64,000 nucleotides of DNA from UBA2862 sp045658005. Its GTDB lineage: Bacteria > Bacillota > Clostridia > Christensenellales > Aristaeellaceae. The stretch covers positions 1 through 64,000 of the forward strand of contig JAZOUD010000064.1 of the NCBI GenBank assembly GCA_045658005.1. The letters are read 5' to 3'. Under the pieces are notes generated by a model, which had not been told where the DNA came from, did no database searches, and was given only the letters and a program-made list of their open reading frames with translations. How positions within the stretch are numbered: position 1 is the first letter of the stretch; every line of letters begins with the position of its first letter. The position numbers and the translations under genes were made by a program. Positions 59,004 through 64,000 of this stretch are shown here, in pieces.

Positions 59004-59522
59004 TTAAGTGAAGAATTTTCTGACCTTTCTACAAATCTTTTCCCATCTTCGCTGGATGGCGGTTGGAGGAACGCCCTCATCACGGGCAATATCGGTCTTT
59101 GTCATCCCCAACACAAACAGCTTGTGGATCAGATCCTTTTGTCGATCAGTCATTGCCGCCATAGCAGCCAGGTATTGATCATGGGACAGCTTCTCAGATT
59201 CCCGTTCAACCACAGTGCGCTCAACATCGGCGGACTCGTCGTGCATGGTGGAATAGTGTTCAAGCTCTGCCGGACTGATGTCATCCGAGCGGTAAACCAT
59301 GCGCACATACATTTTCCCATTCCACTTATAGTAGTATCGAAAATCCAATGTACGCAGCTCGTTTTCGTCGCGTCTCAGCAAAGCAATCCATTCTTCCGTC
59401 ACGCCAGCCTCACCGGCCTTGAACGTGTGCAATTGACCGGTTGTATCTCTTAAACTGTATTGCTTGTTCTTTTCCTTCTCTTCCGGGCTCAGCGCCGGAA
59501 GTGTCGTATCGTGTTCGCACAT
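59004..59522 (-). CDS. Sigma-70 region 4-like regulator
   Basis: 172 residues. The C-terminal 55 resemble sigma factor region 4 (MTDRQKDLIHKLFVLGMTKT, DIARDEGVPPTAIQRRWEKI); the N-terminal part has no region 2 and reads like the antitermination/late-activator proteins of phages and ICEs. AAAGGG lies 7 nt before the ATG. First gene of the long leftward operon, directly behind the structured leader, so probably its activator. Confidence 0.7.
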   Translation of the reverse strand: MCEHDTTLPALSPEEKEKNKQYSLRDTTGQLHTFKAGEAGVTEEWIALLRRDENELRTLDFRYYYKWNGKMYVRMVYRSDDISPAELEHYSTMHDESADVERTVVERESEKLSHDQYLAAMAAMTDRQKDLIHKLFVLGMTKTDIARDEGVPPTAIQRRWEKICRKVRKFFT

Positions 59523-59641
59523 TCCTTTGCCCTTTCTTCGTCAACAAGTGAATTAATGAAGAGATGGCAAAGAGGGGGGGAGCACGAGGGAAGTGGCAGC
59601 TTTCACAATGAATCGCAGCGATGAAAGCTGATCTGGGCATA

Positions 59642-59675
59642 GAAAAATCCTTTCCGCCGTAAAGCGCAAAGGATT
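59642..59675 (-). terminator. Second leader terminator of the ICE operon
   Basis: Minus strand AATCCTTT-GCGC..GGCGG-AAAGGATT followed by TTTTC, between the leader and the sigma-like gene. Confidence 0.65.
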
Positions 59676-59706
59676 AAAAAAGGCTCGCCTATCTTTCAAG
59701 CGAACC
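59672..59706 (-). terminator. First leader terminator of the ICE operon
   Basis: Minus strand GGTTCGC / GCGAGCC (7 bp, one G-U pair) followed by TTTTTT. Its T run is also the partner of the upstream GCAAAGGATTAAA segment. Confidence 0.65.
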
Positions 59707-59945
59707 TTAAACCCCAAAGTTTGCAGAAGGACAATGACTATACACTTTGGAACATACTGACATTATCAGAAATGTCAGTCATTCTGATGTTTAATCCTTT
59801 GCCCTTCTGCAACTCAGGCTATTAACTTGTCCAGTCACCAATTGATGCTATTATAGCGTAAGAGGTCGCCTATAACGTTGTTAATAATCGAAATAGTTTT
59901 GTAATATATGTAAATAATTTGAAATATAGCCATATTGACACTTCA

Positions 59946-60034
59946 AATTGCGAATTTTGCGAATTATCCTGTTGACAATCTATCCTTGCTCTGATACAAT
60001 GATGCCGCAATCTATATTGCGAGTATTCGCAATA
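59946..60034. promoter_or_regulatory. TTGCGAA operator cluster around the XRE promoter
   Basis: Direct repeats ATTGCGAATTTTGCGAATT lie just before the -35, and the palindrome ATTGCGA-GTAT-TCGCAAT (about 60016-60033) just after the transcription start. A third copy TTTCGCAA..TTGCGAAA lies inside the gene (about 60137-60158). Likely binding sites of the XRE protein. Confidence 0.6.
59972..60000 (+). promoter_or_regulatory. Promoter of the ICE XRE regulator
   Basis: TTGACA (59972-59977), 17 bp, TACAAT (59995-60000), flanked by TTGCGAA sites. Confidence 0.82.
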
Positions 60035-60075
60035 CATTTTGCAAAGCAAGCCGTTTTAGGTGGGAGGAATGCTGC

Positions 60076-60345
60076 ATGAACGAGCGATTGCCGTTTGGTG
60101 AGAAGGTGCGTGAGCTACGAAAGAGCAAGCGACTTTCGCAAAATGCCCTTGCGAAAATCGCCGGTGTCTCTCCACACACAATCTTCGGTTATGAAGCGGG
60201 AACGACCTACCCCAGAACGGCCAGCACACTGAATCGCCTCGCAGAAGCCTTGGGTGTTACCAGCGAAGCGCTTGCAGATAGCACCCATCCCTTAAAATCT
60301 TTAGGGAAACACCGCACAGTATACAAAGCCCGAGGAATATGGTAA
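60076..60345 (+). CDS. XRE-family repressor, C-terminus replaced by IS sequence
   Basis: 89 residues: full XRE helix-turn-helix (GEKVRELRKSKRLSQNALAK, IAGVSPHTIFGYEAGTTYPR) to about residue 75, then a short tail (GKHRTVYKARGIW) encoded by the end of the IS5 element. Related ICE regulators are longer by 40-60 residues, so this copy has probably lost its C-terminal domain. GGGAGGA precedes the ATG. Divergent from the long leftward operon, it is placed to control both. Confidence 0.78.
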   Translation: MNERLPFGEKVRELRKSKRLSQNALAKIAGVSPHTIFGYEAGTTYPRTASTLNRLAEALGVTSEALADSTHPLKSLGKHRTVYKARGIW

Positions 60346-61362
60346 AATAGAGTCATGGATAAGCAAATGACAATATCGCTGATCAGCGACGAACTACGAC
60401 AAGCGGCGACGCCGAAGAAAGAGCTGCTTGAACGAATGGACAGGATCATACCGTGGAGCAGGTGGACGGAGTTGGTAGTCCCATACTATTATAAAGGAGA
60501 GCATGGGAACAAGCCGTATCCACTGGAGCGAATGCTGCGGATATATGTGATCCAAAACCTGTATAACCTGGCGGACATGGCGGCGAAATACGAGATCATG
60601 GACAGCCGGGCGTTTTCGGATTTCTGCGGGGTGGATTCCAGTAATCAGGTACCTGACGGGGACACCATTGGCAGATTTCGGAACATACTGAAGGCGAACA
60701 ACTTGCAGGACAAGCTGTTCGACGATGTGGTGCGCCTTTTAGAGTCTGAGGGATTGATTCTGCACCGGGGAACAATTGTGGATTCGACGCTGATTGCATC
60801 GCCATCGTCGACGAAAAACAAGAAAAAGAGCAGGGATCCGGAAGCACATCAAAGCAAAAAAGGAAACCAATGGTATTTCGGATACAAGGCGCACATCGGG
60901 GCGGATACGGACACAGGGCTGATTCATACGCTGGAAACGACGGCGGGTAATGTATCGGATGTATCAATGACCTCAAAGCTGCTTACAGGTGCAGAGGAAG
61001 AAGTCAACGGAGACGCCGGATATGTAGGCGCCAATAAGCGAAAAGACGCAATCATACGGAACAAGTACGGAAAGAAGATCAAATATCGCATATGCCGTCG
61101 CCCGTCGACCCTGAAAAAGCTCAGTCGAAGTGGTCAGTATAAAGCGAGGAAAGCGGAATACAGGAAATCGTCAGTACGTTGCAAGATAGAACATGTCTTT
61201 GGTGTCGTCAAGAATCTGTTTCGATGTAGAAAGACACGATACCGAGGCAAGGAGAAGGTAGACTCACAATTGAAGATGGTGTTCGCGCTGGCGAACCTCT
61301 TCCTGGCCGATACCCGTTATGGGCTTCAGGCCTGAGTGAGTTTACCTTCGGGACCCTATTGT
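60310..61362 (+). mobile_element. IS5-family insertion sequence (ends approximate)
   Basis: Transposase gene with short flanks. The left boundary lies near TTTAGGG (60309-60315) and the right near GGGACCCTAT (61352-61361); TA/GGG and CCC/TA would suit a TA target duplication, but the terminal inverted repeats cannot be aligned convincingly by eye. It lies between two convergent genes and supplies the last codons of both. Confidence 0.6.
60355..61335 (+). CDS. IS5-family transposase
   Basis: 326 residues with the DDE residues in TIVDSTLIASPS, NGDAGYVGA and RCKIEHVFGVVKN, preceded by the DUF772-type N-terminal domain (YPLERMLRIYVIQNLYNLAD, DSRAFSDFCGVD). Intact and of normal length. ATG preceded by a purine stretch without a strong ribosome binding site. 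Confidence 0.93.
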   Translation: MDKQMTISLISDELRQAATPKKELLERMDRIIPWSRWTELVVPYYYKGEHGNKPYPLERMLRIYVIQNLYNLADMAAKYEIMDSRAFSDFCGVDSSNQVPDGDTIGRFRNILKANNLQDKLFDDVVRLLESEGLILHRGTIVDSTLIASPSSTKNKKKSRDPEAHQSKKGNQWYFGYKAHIGADTDTGLIHTLETTAGNVSDVSMTSKLLTGAEEEVNGDAGYVGANKRKDAIIRNKYGKKIKYRICRRPSTLKKLSRSGQYKARKAEYRKSSVRCKIEHVFGVVKNLFRCRKTRYRGKEKVDSQLKMVFALANLFLADTRYGLQA

Positions 61363-61854
61363 GGGGGAGTGTTCTCGTTCTCTATACCGTTTCGAACTCA
61401 TGACTGTCCATTTGTGTATTGTGCGGCGTTTCCCTATGCAAAGTAATTCAATCTTCCGTGCGTCAGCTACCAGTTTCCTTGTATTGCCGACACGGTTCTT
61501 GTTGTAAGTAATAAGGTAATCGCAGTGGTGGATCATATACTGGTTTGCTCGCATTATAGCGGCGCGCTTTGGGACGGTTTCGAGACCGTCCGGAAAAAGG
61601 GAGCCATCGAAGCCATCCGGCAAAGGTTCGACGTCAGTGCGATAATAGGGCATGAGCAGCGTAAGCGTAACACCGGCATGATGTCGCTTCGCTTCCATGA
61701 CAGCACGGGCGGCAAGACGATCGAAATTCCCATATCTCCCGACAACGAAGTCGATCACTCCATATTCGGAGATATGGCGCTCGACAGCCGTAAGCAGCCT
61801 ATCGTATATGCTTTCCGGCGCGTCCCGATGGCCGATAAAGAAGCAAGTTTTCAC
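61342..61854 (-). CDS. SLOG-family protein (DUF1273-like)
   Basis: 170 residues from a GTG with AAGGAA upstream. CFFIGHRDAPESIYDRLLTA, DFVVGRYGNFDRLAARAV and ANQYMIHHCDYLITYNKN match the SLOG/DUF1273 nucleotide-binding fold. Its last residues (GSRR) come from the IS end. SLOG proteins are thought to sense nucleotide signals, sometimes in defence; role here unknown. Confidence 0.78.
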   Translation of the reverse strand: MKTCFFIGHRDAPESIYDRLLTAVERHISEYGVIDFVVGRYGNFDRLAARAVMEAKRHHAGVTLTLLMPYYRTDVEPLPDGFDGSLFPDGLETVPKRAAIMRANQYMIHHCDYLITYNKNRVGNTRKLVADARKIELLCIGKRRTIHKWTVMSSKRYREREHSPTIGSRR

Positions 61855-61902
61855 GAGTGATCATTCCTTCGACAATCATAGGTTATTTCATATGCTCACC
61901 CC

Positions 61903-61932
61903 ATTATAACCCTTATGTTCACTACGTTGCAA
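61903..61932 (-). promoter_or_regulatory. Promoter of the SLOG gene
   Basis: Minus strand TTGCAA (61927-61932), 18 bp, TATAAT (61903-61908), about 50 nt before the GTG start. Confidence 0.6.
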
Positions 61933-62016
61933 CTCTTATGATTTCTTTCTTGCACATCAAATGTTCTGTACAATAAATGCGAAGGATCTGCGTATATAGT
62001 TGTGCAGGAGGCGCTT

Positions 62017-62319
62017 ATGGATACGAAAACCCACATCAAAGAATTGATGGATGAAAGAGGCTGGACTATCTATGAGCTGGCAAAGCGATCGGGACTCGCA
62101 CAAACCACCATCGCAAACATGTGGAAGCGCAATACCGAGCCAACTATTCCTTCTCTGCGAGCGATCTGTAACGGATTCGGCATCACTCTCGCTCAGTTTT
62201 TCGCGGAGGGTGATCTGGTTGAACTGACGCCCGAACAGCGCAACTTTTTCCTGCATTGGTCCGCACTCACGCCGGAGCAAAAGGAAATGCTCATGAATCT
62301 CGTGCAGTCCATGAAATAG
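62017..62319 (+). CDS. XRE-family regulator
   Basis: 100 residues: XRE domain (IKELMDERGWTIYELAKRSG, LAQTTIANMWKRNTEPTIPS) followed by a short C-terminal stretch (LTPEQRNFFLHWSALTPEQK) with the repeated LTPEQ motif of clostridial small regulators. CAGGAGG stands 5 nt before the chosen ATG. Followed by its own terminator. Target unknown. Confidence 0.83.
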   Translation: MDTKTHIKELMDERGWTIYELAKRSGLAQTTIANMWKRNTEPTIPSLRAICNGFGITLAQFFAEGDLVELTPEQRNFFLHWSALTPEQKEMLMNLVQSMK

Positions 62320-62344
62320 GCATTGAAACCACCTGTTTTTTCAG

Positions 62345-62366
62345 CCCGCCATCGGCGGGTTTTCCT
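62345..62366 (+). terminator. Terminator after the XRE gene
   Basis: CCCGCC-ATC-GGCGGG followed by TTTTCCTTTT. Confidence 0.85.
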
Positions 62367-62381
62367 TTTCCAAAAAAGAAC

Positions 62382-62410
62382 TTGACATTTCGGCGATCCG
62401 TCTCTATAAT
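62382..62410 (+). promoter_or_regulatory. Promoter of the free-standing tnpV
   Basis: TTGACA (62382-62387), 17 bp, TATAAT (62405-62410), followed at once by the palindrome CGCTTTACCATGCTAAAGCG (62411-62430) also found before the overprinted tnpV. Confidence 0.85.
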
Positions 62411-62456
62411 CGCTTTACCATGCTAAAGCGCATATTTCAACAAGGAGGCGAAGATT

Positions 62457-62801
62457 ATGGAGATCACATATACTCAAAAGGGGGACTACCTCTATCCCAA
62501 CCTGGCCATCGACCCGGAAGATCAAGTGGATGTCGGGAAGTATGGTCAGATGCGCCGGCGATATTTGAAAGAGCATCGGCCCGGGCTTTATGGTGCCCTC
62601 TGGGTCGAGGGCAAGCTGACGCCGCACCTGGTGGAGATCAACGATACGGCCTTTGCACAGATCGACCTCATTGTCAGGCAGCTGCTGAAAGCCTATCCCG
62701 CGCCGAACAGATCGGAGGATCATTTGGCCTATGTCGCGCACATGAACAGCTTGACTGCGATGGCAGAGGAGACTGTTCTGCACGATCTGATCTACGTTTG
62801 A
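62457..62801 (+). CDS. tnpV: TnpV-like protein
   Basis: 114 residues: MEITYTQKGDYLYPNL, VGKYGQMRRRYLKEHRP, GKLTPHLVEINDTAFAQIDL and MNSLTAMAEETVLHDLIYV. AAGGAGG is 8 nt before the ATG. The reading frame one base back (from about 62420) still resembles the helicase linker (GGEDYGDHIYSKGGLPLSQP), so this copy and the one in the helicase share a common origin. Function unknown; family named from clostridial transposons. Confidence 0.88.
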   Translation: MEITYTQKGDYLYPNLAIDPEDQVDVGKYGQMRRRYLKEHRPGLYGALWVEGKLTPHLVEINDTAFAQIDLIVRQLLKAYPAPNRSEDHLAYVAHMNSLTAMAEETVLHDLIYV

Positions 62802-62810
62802 CATTGTTCT

Positions 62811-62849
62811 GACGGAAACTCGTACGGCTTCCGTCAGTTCCTTTTTTGT
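62811..62849 (+). terminator. Terminator after tnpV
   Basis: CTGACGGAA / TTCCGTCAG stem followed by TTCCTTTTTTG. Confidence 0.85.
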
Positions 62850-62861
62850 GTTTCCACAATA

Positions 62862-63518
62862 CTACCTACATGCGATCAGATGTGATTTCAGGATATCCAG
62901 GCTGTCCTCTTCCAACCGCTTTGCCCAGGATCGTTTCAAATGATAGCGCCGGGCGGTTTCGGCTTCGCTGTGTTCCTGCCCGTCGTCGAAGCCGAAGCGG
63001 TACATCAGGTATGCCCGGCCGCGCAGACCACATTTTTCGAGCCCTGCCTCCAGCGCCTCGCCGGTCTCCTTTTGCAGATAGATCTGTTCCGGCGTCATGG
63101 TATAGGGATCGTTCGGCATGCCGATGCGCCGCCAGGACGTCTCCTCTGCCTCGGCATCATATTCCGTCCAGTGAAAATCAGGATTGGCCCGGAGAAATTT
63201 GAACTCAAACCGCTTCGCGTTCTCCCGCAGCCAGTCCATCATGGCATTTCTGATAGTCGGCGCAGCATAGGTCAGGAACAACGTCCCGCGGGATGGATCG
63301 AAGTTCTCCGCGGCAGCGAGCAGCGCAATCAGCCCCTCCTGCTCCAGGTCGTCCACGTCCGTCTCCGAAAGGGCAAATGCAGCCTTACGCGCCTTATGGA
63401 TTTCGTCCGCGCATTTGATGACAAATCCCCGGTTCTGCGATATCAGACGATCCTTCGCCCACGTCTGCCTCGCTGAAATCAACCGGCAGAGCTGCTCGTT
63501 GGTATATTCGTGTCCCAT
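62862..63518 (-). CDS. Sigma-70 family RNA polymerase sigma factor
   Basis: 218 residues. Region 2 is clear (TDVDDLEQEGLIALLAAAEN, FDPSRGTLFLTYAAPTIRNA) and a region 4-type helix-turn-helix lies at the end (HSEAETARRYHLKRSWAKRL). Similar small sigma factors occur in clostridial ICEs where they may drive transfer genes. GGGAAAGG precedes the ATG; overlaps the preceding gene by 40 nt, so the two are coupled. Confidence 0.82.
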   Translation of the reverse strand: MGHEYTNEQLCRLISARQTWAKDRLISQNRGFVIKCADEIHKARKAAFALSETDVDDLEQEGLIALLAAAENFDPSRGTLFLTYAAPTIRNAMMDWLRENAKRFEFKFLRANPDFHWTEYDAEAEETSWRRIGMPNDPYTMTPEQIYLQKETGEALEAGLEKCGLRGRAYLMYRFGFDDGQEHSEAETARRYHLKRSWAKRLEEDSLDILKSHLIACR

Positions 63519-64000
63519 TTTCCTTTCCCTGCAATGTCCCTGCTTATCAGCTGGATGATCGGTTCACGGAAGTCATACAGGCTGTGCGCATCTACGTGCC
63601 ACGCCCGCGTCACCGCTCCGAGGATCACATCCGCGATACTCTCAGGTGAAACCGGCTTTCCTTTCTTCCGCAGCGCGTAAATCTCCCGCTGCACATCTTT
63701 CGCCACCTGGCTGTCCCGCTCCTGTTGATCGGCATGCTCCGGTTCGCCCGCATCCTTTTTCATGCTTCGCAGCATCAGTTCCATGCGCATCACCAGCCGC
63801 TCCAGCGCCAGGCCGGATGGCATCTTCATCGCGGTAAGCTCCATCTGCGCCGCCGGGAAGGGTCGCGCCATGTCCATGGCGGAGGCGATCATGTCATTCT
63901 GGATGCGCATACCCGCCTCCAGACTGCCATCCAGCCAGGATGAGATGTTCCGTGAGATCGTTGGGAAGCACGGGTTCATCACCATGCGGTTCAGGACGTT
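63479..64000 (-). CDS. Uncharacterised ICE protein, 5' end beyond the window
   Basis: The frame is open to the window edge; an internal ATG at 63985 need not be the start. The visible 173 residues are helical and Met-rich (EAGMRIQNDMIASAMDMARP, LERLVMRMELMLRSMKKDAG) and end with VHVDAHSLYD-like RAWHVDAHSLYDFREPIIQL. No family recognised. It precedes the sigma factor gene in one transcript. Confidence 0.6.
   Translation of the reverse strand, partial: NVLNRMVMNPCFPTISRNISSWLDGSLEAGMRIQNDMIASAMDMARPFPAAQMELTAMKMPSGLALERLVMRMELMLRSMKKDAGEPEHADQQERDSQVAKDVQREIYALRKKGKPVSPESIADVILGAVTRAWHVDAHSLYDFREPIIQLISRDIAGKGKWDTNIPTSSSAG

Larger units (their letters stand above)
59642..59860 (-). promoter_or_regulatory. 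Structured leader of the leftward ICE operon
   Basis: Minus strand TATAAT at about 59851-59856 (weak -35) would start an RNA with GCAAAGGATTAAA (59790-59802), hairpin CTGACATT/AATGTCAG (59757-59778), CCAAAGT/ACTTTGG (59714-59750), CCTTCTGCAA/TTGCAGAAGG (59803-59812 with 59721-59730), and two terminators. GCAAAGGATTAAA can pair with TTTAATCCTTTGC (59666-59678), covering the first T run and the 5' arm of the second terminator: competing structures as in attenuators. No gene was found in 59523-60075. Confidence 0.5.

Noticed and set aside
59666..59812. Replication origin or oriT made of inverted repeats
   Set aside because: No relaxase or replication initiator is adjacent, and the terminators with T runs on the minus strand fit a leader RNA better.

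Overview
The window is a stretch of high-GC Bacillota chromosome, most likely an anaerobic gut-type member of the class Clostridia, joined at a tRNA gene to the left part of a large integrative conjugative element (ICE). The Clostridia assignment rests on the cmk-plsC-ispH::rpsA cluster with IspH fused to ribosomal protein S1, strong AGGAGG ribosome binding sites, M20 PepV-type dipeptidase, and conjugation genes of the kind seen in Clostridioides difficile and Tn1549-like elements. The genus cannot be read from the sequence.

Chromosomal part (1-23,072). A peroxide-reduction operon (Gpx-like peroxidase, thioredoxin, thioredoxin reductase) runs leftward from a near-consensus promoter. To its right are a queuosine-precursor-type transporter behind a possible preQ1 riboswitch, an SDR oxidoreductase, a tRNA-Leu, a glycerophosphodiesterase, two secreted peptidoglycan-binding proteins, uvrC, a block of 73-74 bp hairpin repeats bounded by inverted repeats with a DUF559 gene, a WG-repeat/PstS-like fusion, a compact sense/antisense locus that looks like an uncharacterised type I toxin-antitoxin, a PepV-like dipeptidase, cmk, a secreted M16C peptidase, plsC, ispH::rpsA, a lipase-type hydrolase, an autoregulated MarR protein with a His/Met/Gly/Pro-rich extension, and three tRNA genes (Thr, Tyr, Leu).

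ICE part (about 23,073 to beyond 64,000). The integrase gene lies directly beside tRNA-Leu(CAG), the probable attachment site; the other end is outside the window. Almost all ICE genes read leftward as one long unit: sigma-like protein, degenerate PolA-like protein, two small unknowns, a giant SpaA/Cna-B surface protein, PcfB, coupling protein (VirD4), Maff2, VirB6, PrgI, VirB4, sortase B, NlpC/P60 hydrolase, DUF4366 protein (interrupted by an in-frame TAG), a 2,772-residue methyltransferase/SNF2 helicase, YodL/DUF3849 proteins, a CHC2 zinc-finger protein, a PAPS-reductase-like PP-loop protein, an XRE regulator and the integrase. No relaxase gene was recognised in the window; it is probably further right. 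A RelE/ParE-type toxin-antitoxin pair sits in the operon on the opposite strand. The right part holds the control region: a structured leader, an XRE gene with TTGCGAA operators that is cut short by an IS5-family element, a SLOG/DUF1273 protein, a second XRE gene, a free-standing tnpV, a sigma-70 factor and a partial gene.

The most interesting signals are: (1) the 28-codon ORF at 11989-12075 with a self-sequestered Shine-Dalgarno and a convergent antisense RNA that has its own perfect-spacing promoter and terminator; (2) a complete tnpV gene with its own promoter, hairpin and Shine-Dalgarno overprinted in the +1 frame of the helicase gene, with a homologous free-standing copy at 62382-62801 that still shows the helicase-frame reading; (3) an ICE leader RNA with two terminators and a competing pairing; (4) a PolA-like protein that has lost its polymerase catalytic motifs.
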